Below the pieces are notes generated by a model, which made no database searches, was not told the DNA's origin, and saw only the letters and a program-made list of their open reading frames with translations. DNA of 64,000 nucleotides from Clostridium acetobutylicum ATCC 824 (GTDB lineage: Bacteria; Bacillota; Clostridia; Clostridiales; Clostridiaceae), in NCBI RefSeq assembly GCF_000008765.1, contig NC_003030.1, forward strand, positions 530,001 through 594,000. Direction: 5' to 3'. Shown piece after piece: positions 7,904 through 15,468 of this stretch (position 1 is its first letter; each line of letters starts with the position of its first letter). Both the position numbers and the translations under genes were made by a program.

Positions 7904-8713
7904 TTGAATATACAAATTTTATTGATTTTAATATTTAATTTTATAATTACATTTATAGGAACTCTAGCATATTCTACCAGATTAGTTGGAGTAAAAACAG
8001 GTAAGATAGCTATTTCTTTTACTGTATTCAATATATTGACGCTAGTATCAAGAACTGCGGTTACCTTCCAAGAACCCCTTCTAACTAACTATGCTGAGAA
8101 AAATCTTTACTCAAGTAATTTAATAGTTATTTTTAATAGTATAATCTTAGTTTCCGGTGCAGCATCGATTTTGGGAGCAGTATTAATACCAACCTTTCAA
8201 AGAATGTTTTCAAAAGGGGTTATGTTTTTTTCTTTAGAAAAATCAATCCCAAGACTTGTAGTACATAGTATGACGAGAAGGGGGATTTATTCAATGAAAC
8301 AGTGCGTGGTGCTGCCATCTAGAAAAAGCGTTGAGAAATTTAATTATAGAAAACTTCCAAGAAGGATAATAGTATACAACTTTATATCCGTTGCAGCACT
8401 TACAGTTGGAGCTTTAGCTCCTATATATGCTTTTAAAATAGTTCCTAATTTAAGAGCCACTTGTGTAACCTTATCTTCTGTTGTGAATGGTATAGCGCAA
8501 ATACTTATGACCATTTTTATTGATCCACAGATGTCTATTATGACAGAGGAGGTAATGGAGAAAAAATGCAGTGAGGAAGATTTTAAGAATTGTGTTCTAG
8601 CAATGGTAGGAAGTAAAGTTGCTGGTACCTTTGCAGCTATTTTTATTTTAATTCCTGCAAGTTTTGCAATTGTATTTGTCGCAAAAGGTGTGGACTTTAT
8701 TTCAAGAATTTAA
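7904..8713 (+). CDS. amj: Amj-type lipid II flippase (YdaH, DUF2837)
   Basis: Polytopic membrane protein of 269 residues with about six hydrophobic segments. The N-terminal run LAYSTRLVGVKTGKIAIS and the following SRTAVTFQEPLL match the Amj/YdaH family. In Bacillus subtilis, Amj is an alternative to MurJ that flips undecaprenyl-linked peptidoglycan precursor across the membrane. It has a TTG start five bases after AGAAGGTGA. The stop codon is 12 bp before the HAD gene's chosen start, so the two are co-transcribed. Whether MurJ is also present lies outside the window. Confidence 0.82.
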   Translation: MNIQILLILIFNFIITFIGTLAYSTRLVGVKTGKIAISFTVFNILTLVSRTAVTFQEPLLTNYAEKNLYSSNLIVIFNSIILVSGAASILGAVLIPTFQRMFSKGVMFFSLEKSIPRLVVHSMTRRGIYSMKQCVVLPSRKSVEKFNYRKLPRRIIVYNFISVAALTVGALAPIYAFKIVPNLRATCVTLSSVVNGIAQILMTIFIDPQMSIMTEEVMEKKCSEEDFKNCVLAMVGSKVAGTFAAIFILIPASFAIVFVAKGVDFISRI

Positions 8714-8725
8714 ATGGGGGAAAAC

Positions 8726-9430
8726 ATGATTAAAGCTATTTTAATGGATTCTGGAAAAGTGTTGAATAAACCGGCTACAGGTGAATGGTTTATACCGCCT
8801 AAGTTTTTTTATTATGTGGATTGGGAGAGATTCAATACAATACCTCTTATAAAAAGAAAATCAGCCTTTGATAAGGCAAATAAGTATATAAAAGAACAAA
8901 AACTAATTACTACAGAAGAGGAGGAGTACAAATGCTTCCTAGAATATTATAAAATCTTATCAAAAGAGCTTTATCAGCTTAAGTTAAAAAACAATGATAT
9001 TGAAGAGATTACAGAAGATTTGGTTTATAACTACAGAAAGTATGATTTTTATAAAGATGCTATTTATGAAATACCTAAATTAAGTAAGAAATATAAATTG
9101 GCTGTAATATCAGATGCATGGCCATCACTTGAAGGTGTTTTTAAAAAGGCAGGACTTAGAAAGTATTTTTCTTCTTTTGTAATATCCTCAGTAAAGGGAG
9201 TAACAAAGCCAAATGAAATGATGTATAAAACTGCTCTTTCAGAACTTAGGGTATTGCCAGAGGAAGCTGTATTTATTGATGATAACATTAGAAATTGTGA
9301 AGGTGCAGTAAAGCTAGGAATTAAAAGCTTTGTTTTAAGTAGAAAAAGTAGAATATATGCTTATAATAAGTTATTTAATAGAAGAATCAAGAGCATTAGA
9401 AACTTGAAGCAGTTAGAAGAGATTGTGTAA
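8726..9430 (+). CDS. HAD-superfamily hydrolase
   Basis: 234-residue haloacid-dehalogenase-fold protein. Motif I is MDSGKVL (nucleophile Asp, with Gly where phosphatases often have a second Asp, as in the DxGGV subgroup). Motif II is VISDA, motif III is the Lys of GVTKPNEMMY and motif IV is VFIDDN. An alpha-helical cap lies between motifs I and II. I chose ATG 8726 after GGGGGA; ATG 8714 directly abuts the previous stop and has no SD. It is probably co-transcribed with amj. The substrate is unknown. Confidence 0.85.
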   Translation: MIKAILMDSGKVLNKPATGEWFIPPKFFYYVDWERFNTIPLIKRKSAFDKANKYIKEQKLITTEEEEYKCFLEYYKILSKELYQLKLKNNDIEEITEDLVYNYRKYDFYKDAIYEIPKLSKKYKLAVISDAWPSLEGVFKKAGLRKYFSSFVISSVKGVTKPNEMMYKTALSELRVLPEEAVFIDDNIRNCEGAVKLGIKSFVLSRKSRIYAYNKLFNRRIKSIRNLKQLEEIV

Positions 9431-9463
9431 AACAGAGTGGTTAAAACACCCTGTTTTATTTTT
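9429..9463 (+). terminator. Intrinsic terminator of the amj-HAD unit
   Basis: AAAACAG (9429-9435) pairs with CTGTTTT (9451-9457), followed by ATTTTT. It starts within the stop codon of the HAD gene. Confidence 0.75.
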
Positions 9464-9615
9464 GTCTGAATTTCAAAACACATTTTCCGTTCTATGATTA
9501 ATGTGGCAGAAATAATAATTAAGGTTACTTCATATATATTATAGTGAAACTTAGTCATGTGCTATGTAAGTATTAGGTTTCAATAAACTATAAAGTAATT
9601 ATATGGAGGAGAAAA

Positions 9616-10191
9616 TTGATAAATTATATATGGTTTATATTTATATTTGTAGGTACCATTGTTGGCGTTTTATCTGGAAATGGAAGTACGCTTTCGTCAT
9701 CCATAATAAATTCCACCGAGAGCTCAGTAAAATTAATGATTTCGCTTTTGGGGATAATGTGCCTTTGGTGTGGAGTAATGAGAATTGCAGAGAAAAGTGG
9801 ACTTACAGACAAGTTGTCCATAGTTTTAAGACCTATATTGAAGATAGTATTTAAGGATATAAGTAAAAACAACAATGTAATGGGACCAATGATTATGAAC
9901 ATAACTTCAAATATGCTTGGACTAGGAAATGCTGCAACTCCATTTGGAATAAAAACTATGGAGGAAATGCAGAAAATAAATAAAAAAAAAAGTACAGCAA
10001 CTAACGATATGGCAAAATTTCTTGTTATAAACGCAGCTTGTATACAGCTTTTACCTACTACAATAATATCTATTAGGGCAGCCTGTGGGTCTTCAAACCC
10101 AGCTATTATAGTAATTCCAACAATAGTAACTTCAGTTACAGTAGCTATAATGGGATTAATTTATTGTAAGATTCTTCAAAGACATTTTTAG
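9616..10191 (+). CDS. spmA: Spore maturation protein A
   Basis: 191-residue membrane protein of the nucleoside-recognition (Gate) family, matching SpmA: an N-terminal membrane helix, then LLGIMCLWCGVMRIAEKSG and NAATPFGIKTMEEMQ. In Bacillus, SpmA and SpmB are needed for full dehydration of the spore core. It has a TTG start after GGAGGAG. A second overlapping frame at 9603-9854 is a shadow. spmB begins 11 bp after the stop, and the two proteins probably act together in the sporulating cell membrane. Confidence 0.93.
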   Translation: MINYIWFIFIFVGTIVGVLSGNGSTLSSSIINSTESSVKLMISLLGIMCLWCGVMRIAEKSGLTDKLSIVLRPILKIVFKDISKNNNVMGPMIMNITSNMLGLGNAATPFGIKTMEEMQKINKKKSTATNDMAKFLVINAACIQLLPTTIISIRAACGSSNPAIIVIPTIVTSVTVAIMGLIYCKILQRHF

Positions 10192-10202
10192 GAGGTGAGC
10201 TT

Positions 10203-10724
10203 GTGAATTATATTTCAAGTGCATTAATACCAATTATAATATTTTCTATAGTTTTATATGGAATGATAAAGAAAGTAAAGGTTTATGAATGTTTTGTAGA
10301 AGGAGCTAAGGATGGAATTAGAATATGTGTTAATATATTTCCGTATATTCTTGCAATGCTTCTTTCTGTTGCTATCTTTAGAGAATCTGGTGCAATGCAG
10401 TATTTAATAAATATTTTAAAGCCTGTATTTAAGATTATAGGTTTCCCATCAGAGCTTGTTCCGCTTATAATAGTCAAGCCGCTTTCAGGGAGTGGTGCTC
10501 TTGGAGTTTTTGCAGAAATACTTAAAAAATATGGAGCTGATACATATATAGGAATAATAGCATCAATAATAATGGGTTCTACAGAAACTATATTTTACAC
10601 AATAACAGTTTATTATGGAGCTATAAAAATAAAAAATATAAGACATACTTTATGGGCAGCAATTATGGCAGATATGACGTCAATTATTGTGGCAATACTA
10701 GTTGTTAGGTTTATGGGGATTTAA
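10203..10724 (+). CDS. spmB: Spore maturation protein B
   Basis: 173-residue Gate-domain membrane protein matching SpmB, with GAKDGIRICVNIFPYILAML and a MGSTETIFYTITVYYG segment. It has a GTG start with a strong AGGAGGTGAG. It is the second gene of the spmAB pair; the pairing and order are those of other endospore formers. A hairpin about 80 bp downstream probably ends the transcript. Confidence 0.93.
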   Translation: MNYISSALIPIIIFSIVLYGMIKKVKVYECFVEGAKDGIRICVNIFPYILAMLLSVAIFRESGAMQYLINILKPVFKIIGFPSELVPLIIVKPLSGSGALGVFAEILKKYGADTYIGIIASIIMGSTETIFYTITVYYGAIKIKNIRHTLWAAIMADMTSIIVAILVVRFMGI

Positions 10725-10806
10725 GTGAATGAAAATGAAGCTGGATATGATTTTGGTTATGTAGATTAATAAAGCAGTCTTGAATATCATATTGAATTTG
10801 TAAGAT

Positions 10807-10856
10807 AGCTGTGGCATTAGCATAAAAATATGTTAACGTGACAGCTGTTTTTATTT
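10807..10856 (+). terminator. Probable terminator downstream of spmB
   Basis: AGCTGT (10807-10812) pairs with ACAGCT (10841-10846), with an inner CATA/TATG stem (10821-10832) and bulges between, followed by GTTTTTATTTATA. The bulges make it moderate evidence. Confidence 0.55.
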
Positions 10857-10950
10857 ATATTAATTTAATATTATCTGCACCAATAGCTATTAGGTAACTT
10901 AAAATGAATTAATGTTATGGTTTACCACATTTCTGTAAAATGAAATTGTA

Positions 10951-10979
10951 TTAACAAAATATAAAATAAAAGTTATAAT
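10951..10979 (+). promoter_or_regulatory. Sigma-A promoter of the GrpE-like/Hsp70 operon
   Basis: TTAACA (10951-10956), a 17-bp spacer and TATAAT (10974-10979) form a near-consensus vegetative promoter about 54 bp before the first start codon. No heat-shock operator is seen, which argues for expression outside the HrcA regulon. Confidence 0.65.
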
Positions 10980-11032
10980 AAAAATATAATTTTGAAAATT
11001 CAAATCTATAACGTTTAAGCGAGGTATGTATT

Positions 11033-11605
11033 TTGGAAAAGGAAACTTTAGAAAATCCAGTATTAGAGGAACTAGTTAAAAAGATTGAAGAGAAGACAGA
11101 AGAATTTGCATTAGGTGTTGAAAAATTGACAGAAGAATTTGAAAGCAAGGTAAAATACGACAAGCACAAGGACGAGATAATAGATAATCTTCATGAGGAA
11201 CTTCAGAGTTATAGAAATGACATAATAGGGAAAATGATCAAGCCACTTATTACAGATATAATTTATACCATCGATAATAACAATAAGACATGTGAAGCAC
11301 TTAAGGACAAAGATGGCACTGAGTTTACAAAAGAAAAAGTACTTCAAATAGTAGGCGGTTTATCAGAAGATTTAGAGGACATGCTGTATAGACAGGGTGT
11401 AGAGGATTTCACATTTAGTTTTCCTGAATTTGATCCTAAGAAGCAGAAGGTAGTTAAAACAGTTGAGACTGATGATAAGAATAAGGATAGAACTGTTTCA
11501 AAGAGCATAAAAAAAGGATACATTTGGGATGGCAAGGTTATACGCCATGAACTTGTAGAGGTATATGTTTATAACAGTAATGTAAGTAAGGAGCAGGAGG
11601 AATAG
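11033..11605 (+). CDS. GrpE-like nucleotide exchange factor (divergent)
   Basis: 190-residue protein. It has an acidic N-terminal coiled coil (about 1-75, EELVKKIEEKTEEF) and a C-terminal beta domain (about 130-185) with GYIWDGKVIRHELVEVYVY, which is the GrpE C-terminal pattern. GrpE releases ADP from DnaK. It has a TTG start seven bases after GAGGT. It lies two bases before an Hsp70 gene, in a four-gene chaperone operon. The overall similarity to canonical GrpE looks low, and the linker between the two parts is long. Pairing with the two adjacent Hsp70s is inferred. Confidence 0.75.
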   Translation: MEKETLENPVLEELVKKIEEKTEEFALGVEKLTEEFESKVKYDKHKDEIIDNLHEELQSYRNDIIGKMIKPLITDIIYTIDNNNKTCEALKDKDGTEFTKEKVLQIVGGLSEDLEDMLYRQGVEDFTFSFPEFDPKKQKVVKTVETDDKNKDRTVSKSIKKGYIWDGKVIRHELVEVYVYNSNVSKEQEE

Positions 11606-11607
11606 CA

Positions 11608-13263
11608 ATGAATGAAATTTTTGGAATAGATTTGGGCACTACCTATTCATGTATATCTTATGTTGATGAATATGGAAGACCAGTGGTTGTTCCCAACGCT
11701 GAGAATGAAAGAATAACTCCATCAGTAGTGTTTTTTGATGGTGACAACGTTATAGTTGGAGATGTTGCAAAAGAAAACTCTAAAATGTATCCAGAAGATG
11801 TAGTATCATTTGTAAAAAGATCAATGGGAGACGAAAATTTCTATTTTGAGCATGGAGGAAAGAACTATCATGCTGAGGAAATTTCTAGCTTTATACTTAG
11901 GAAACTTATAAGTGATGCGGAAAATAATTTAGGACAAAAAATAAATGATGTAGTAATAACATGTCCAGCATATTTCGGAATAAATGAGAGAGAGGCTACA
12001 AAGCTTGCAGGAGAGATAGCAGGGTTAAATGTAAAGGCGATAATAAATGAACCTACAGCAGCGGCTGTTGCTTATGGTGTTGATTATGATAAAGATAAGG
12101 TAGTTTTGGTATATGACCTTGGAGGCGGAACTTTCGACGTAACAATGATTGATGTGAAAAAGGATTCTATAAAGGTTATATGCACTGGAGGAGATCACAA
12201 TCTAGGAGGAAAGGATTGGGATGATGCTCTTATAGCATACATGGCAGAGCAGTACAAGGAGATAACAGGAAATGATAAGGATATACTAGAAGATCCTGAA
12301 ACCTGTCAAGAGCTTCAACTTTTAGCAGAAAGAGTGAAGAAGACTTTATCACAAAGAGAAAAGGCACCTATATCAATTAATTACGAGGGAGAAAGGGCAA
12401 AAATAGAAATAACTAGGCAAAAATTTAATGAGTTAACTTATGATTTACTTCAGAGAACAGTAAATCTTATGGATGATATGCTTAAAGAAGCTGCAAAGAA
12501 AAATTATACAAGCTTTGATGAGATACTTCTTGTAGGAGGCTCATCTCGCATGCCTCAAGTTGAAGAGATAATAAAGAATAAATATAATATAGAGCCTAAG
12601 GTATTTGATCCAGATGAAGCTGTTTCAAAAGGTGCAGCACTATATGGCTGGAAGCTGTCTGTAAATGATGAGCTGGTAAGAAGAATATCGGAGGAGACAG
12701 GAAAAGATATTGAGGATATAAAAAAGAGTATAGATGAAAAGAGTATAGATGAAAATGTGGTTGAGGCAGCAGCAAAGAGGGTAGCAGATGATACAGGTTA
12801 TACTCTATCAGCAGTTAAAGCTTCAAATGTTAAGGTAGTCAATGTTGTGAGTAAAAGTTTTGGAGTTGTAACGTATAATAATGAAGAAAAAGAAGTTGTT
12901 TATAATCTAATAATTAAAAACTCTGAGGTTCCATATGAATTTACAGAAAGATTTGGGACTAGAGAAGAAAATCAAGAAAATGTAATGATAAAAATAGTTG
13001 AGGATGAGCTTTCAGATAAAATTGTAGATATAGCTTATGGAAATGAAATAGGAGAGGCTGAATTAGTACTTCCAGAAAATCTTCCTAAAAATTCTCCAGT
13101 TGATATAACTTTTAAGCTTAATGAAGAAGGAAGGCTTGAAATTAAAGCTATTGAAGCTGTGGAAAAAAGAGAAATAAGTACATCCATAGAAACAAGTTCA
13201 GTAATTAAAGGAAAAGACCTTGAAGAAGCTAAAGAGAGAAATAAAAATATTGAAGTATCGTAA
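11608..13263 (+). CDS. Non-canonical Hsp70 (DnaK-like), no helical lid
   Basis: 551-residue Hsp70. The ATPase domain is intact: phosphate-1 loop GIDLGTTYS with Asp8 and Thr11, Lys70 at the same number as in E. coli DnaK, NEPTAAA with Glu148, phosphate-2 loop YDLGGGTFD with Asp170, and the adenosine motif VGGSSRMP near 310. After the ATPase domain comes an extra acidic helical segment (about 355-410, with a near-repeat of KKSIDEKSIDE) and a beta-sandwich-like substrate domain (about 412-515). The last 35 residues are too short to form the usual alpha-helical lid. ATG after AGGAGG. A second Hsp70 gene begins 14 bp later. Its clients are unknown. Confidence 0.9.
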   Translation: MNEIFGIDLGTTYSCISYVDEYGRPVVVPNAENERITPSVVFFDGDNVIVGDVAKENSKMYPEDVVSFVKRSMGDENFYFEHGGKNYHAEEISSFILRKLISDAENNLGQKINDVVITCPAYFGINEREATKLAGEIAGLNVKAIINEPTAAAVAYGVDYDKDKVVLVYDLGGGTFDVTMIDVKKDSIKVICTGGDHNLGGKDWDDALIAYMAEQYKEITGNDKDILEDPETCQELQLLAERVKKTLSQREKAPISINYEGERAKIEITRQKFNELTYDLLQRTVNLMDDMLKEAAKKNYTSFDEILLVGGSSRMPQVEEIIKNKYNIEPKVFDPDEAVSKGAALYGWKLSVNDELVRRISEETGKDIEDIKKSIDEKSIDENVVEAAAKRVADDTGYTLSAVKASNVKVVNVVSKSFGVVTYNNEEKEVVYNLIIKNSEVPYEFTERFGTREENQENVMIKIVEDELSDKIVDIAYGNEIGEAELVLPENLPKNSPVDITFKLNEEGRLEIKAIEAVEKREISTSIETSSVIKGKDLEEAKERNKNIEVS

Positions 13264-13277
13264 GGATTGATGTATAG

Positions 13278-15374
13278 ATGAAATATAGTTTAGGTATAGA
13301 TTTAGGAACTACATTTTCTGTAGTTTCTATTATTGATGAAAATGGAGCTCCTAAGGTTTTAAAGAACAAAGAAGGAAATACGTTAACACCATCAGTTATA
13401 TATTTTAGTGGAGAAGAAATTATTGTAGGCGATGATGCAAAAGAAATGCAGGCAATGGGAGATAATAACATAGCCTGCTTTTTTAAAAGAAATATGGGAG
13501 ATGAAAACTTTGTTCTTGAATTTCAAAACAAGTACTACAATGCAGAGGATTTATCAGTAATAGTGCTTAAGAAATTAAAGAAGGATGCAGAAGATTTTCT
13601 TAAGGCAGAGGTTAAGGATGCAGTTATAACCGTTCCAGCTTACTTTAATAATATACAAAGGCAATCAACAATAAACGCAGGTAAAAGAGCTGAATTTAAT
13701 GTCTTGAGTATATTAAATGAGCCTACAGCTGCGGCAATGGCGTATGGAATGAAAGCTTCAGGAGAAAATAAAAATATACTTGTATACGATCTTGGTGGGG
13801 GAACCTTTGATGTCACTTTAGTTCATATAGGAGAGGAACTTATCAAGGTACTAAGCACTGATGGTGATCATGAGCTTGGGGGTAAGGACTGGGATGATAG
13901 AATAGCCATGTATATTGGAGAAAAGTTCTTTGAAAAGTTTGGCGTAAATCCAATGGATGATATTGAGTACTATAATGATATTCTTGTAAAATGTGAAAAT
14001 GTGAAGAAGCATCTCTCTAAAAGAGAAAGCACTGATATTAGTATTTATTATTGCGATTTAAGTGAAAAGTTCACCATAACGAAGGAAATATTTTTAGGCC
14101 TTACAGGTGATTTGCTTCAGAGAACAAAAAGCTTAAGTGACGATGTTATAAAAAGTGCAGGGCTCACTTGGGAGGATATAGACGGAGTGCTTCCGGTAGG
14201 TGGATCTACAAGAATGCCTATGGTACTTGATTTTATAAAAGAAGTGAGTAAAAAAGAGCCTATTGTTGGAATAAATGTTGATGAAGCGGTTTCAATAGGT
14301 GCGGCAATAAAGGCATCTATGGAGAATGCAACTAATACCCCTACCTTGAGAAGAGAAGAAAAAGCACTTTTTACACTTGGTGGCTATAAAAAAACAGAGG
14401 ATGTAATGAGTCACAGTCTTGGTATGATAGCATTAAATAGTACAGGTGAAAGATATATAAACAGTATAATAATAGAGAAAAATAAAAAAATACCATGTAC
14501 AGAAAAAAGACCTTATGAGATTAGAACCGGTAGGAATAGAAACAATGTTCTTGAAGTATATATGCTCCAAGGTGAAAGTGAAGAAATATCAGATTGCACT
14601 ATTCTTGGAAAATATGTTTTTTATGATATAGAATATGTAGGAAGAAAACCTTCAATTATAGATATAGAGTATTCTTATAATAAAAATGGAGTTGTGGATG
14701 TTTTTGCAACACAAAGGGAGACAGCTAAAAAACTTCCTTTAAAGATAGAAAAATTGTCGGAGGATTTTATATTTGAAGAGGAACTTAACGAAAAAGAGGA
14801 GGCTGTTCATAAAAATATAGTTATAGCAATAGATTTATCGGGGAGTATGAGAGGGAAACCTCTTGAAGAGGCAATAGAGGCTTCAAAAACCTTTGTGGAT
14901 TCAATTGATGAAGGTAGTTTTTCCCTAGCGTTAATAGGCTTTGCAGATAAAGTGAAAACTTTGATTAATCTAACAGAAGATAGAGAAGAAATATTTAGAG
15001 CCATAGATGGTTTGAAAAAGGCAGATGTGGGAACTTCAACTATGTCCGAGCCTTTTAGTGAAGCTTATAATATCCTAAAGGATGCATATGGAGATTGTTT
15101 TGTTGTAGTATTAACTGATGGTCAATGGTATGGAAAGAAAGATATTATGGCAGAGGTTAATAAATGCAAAGAATATGAAATAGAAATTGCAGCTATTGGA
15201 TTTGGAAATGCAAAAAAAGATTTTCTAGATAAAATAGCAACCTGTGAGGAAAACTCTATTTTTACGGAAGTATCCAATTTAAAACAGTCATTTTCAAGAA
15301 TTGCAAAGGTTATATCGAGATCAGATGGGAGCATAAAGATATTTCAAAAAAGTAATTCCATAAAACTTAGATAA
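13278..15374 (+). CDS. Hsp70 fused to a von Willebrand A domain
   Basis: 698-residue two-part protein. Residues 1 to about 355 form an Hsp70 ATPase with all key residues (Asp8, Thr11, Lys70, Glu148, Asp171, VGGSTRMP near 308). Residues about 370-500 look like a reduced beta substrate domain. Residues about 512-690 form a von Willebrand A domain with a complete metal site: DLSGS (Asp519, Ser521, Ser523), a Thr in VGTST (about 586) and Asp614 in LTDGQW. There is no signal peptide, so it is cytosolic. Hsp70 proteins do not normally carry a vWA domain; here it may bind a partner or client through a metal ion. ATG with AAGGA 11 bases upstream. It is the third gene of the cluster. Confidence 0.9.
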   Translation: MKYSLGIDLGTTFSVVSIIDENGAPKVLKNKEGNTLTPSVIYFSGEEIIVGDDAKEMQAMGDNNIACFFKRNMGDENFVLEFQNKYYNAEDLSVIVLKKLKKDAEDFLKAEVKDAVITVPAYFNNIQRQSTINAGKRAEFNVLSILNEPTAAAMAYGMKASGENKNILVYDLGGGTFDVTLVHIGEELIKVLSTDGDHELGGKDWDDRIAMYIGEKFFEKFGVNPMDDIEYYNDILVKCENVKKHLSKRESTDISIYYCDLSEKFTITKEIFLGLTGDLLQRTKSLSDDVIKSAGLTWEDIDGVLPVGGSTRMPMVLDFIKEVSKKEPIVGINVDEAVSIGAAIKASMENATNTPTLRREEKALFTLGGYKKTEDVMSHSLGMIALNSTGERYINSIIIEKNKKIPCTEKRPYEIRTGRNRNNVLEVYMLQGESEEISDCTILGKYVFYDIEYVGRKPSIIDIEYSYNKNGVVDVFATQRETAKKLPLKIEKLSEDFIFEEELNEKEEAVHKNIVIAIDLSGSMRGKPLEEAIEASKTFVDSIDEGSFSLALIGFADKVKTLINLTEDREEIFRAIDGLKKADVGTSTMSEPFSEAYNILKDAYGDCFVVVLTDGQWYGKKDIMAEVNKCKEYEIEIAAIGFGNAKKDFLDKIATCEENSIFTEVSNLKQSFSRIAKVISRSDGSIKIFQKSNSIKLR

Positions 15375-15382
15375 AAATCATA

Positions 15383-15419
15383 TTTAGCAGCGGAGATAAA
15401 ATTGGTTACCGCTGCTAAA
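15383..15419 (+). other. 11-bp perfect hairpin without U-tract between cluster genes
   Basis: TTTAGCAGCGG (15383-15393) and CCGCTGCTAAA (15409-15419) pair perfectly around a 15-base loop. It is followed by AATGC, not a T-run, so it is not a classic terminator. It could be an mRNA processing or stability element, or a weak attenuator before the J-like gene. Confidence 0.55.
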
Positions 15420-15468
15420 ATGCTAATAAACGTACATAAAATCTTCCTATTAGTATGAGGTGAATGAA

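Larger units (their letters stand above)
10725..11032. other. Intergenic region between spmB and the chaperone cluster
   Basis: This 308-bp gap holds a hairpin (10807-10846) and a strong promoter (10951-10979). I see no credible small gene and no CIRCE element (TTAGCACTC inverted repeat), although chaperone genes follow. Confidence 0.7.

Noticed and set aside
9603-9854. Alternative plus-strand frame overlapping spmA
   Set aside because: It starts inside the SD of spmA, and spmA in the other frame is clearly recognisable.
10725-11032. CIRCE heat-shock element upstream of the chaperone operon
   Set aside because: No TTAGCACTC-N9-GAGTGCTAA or close variant is present.
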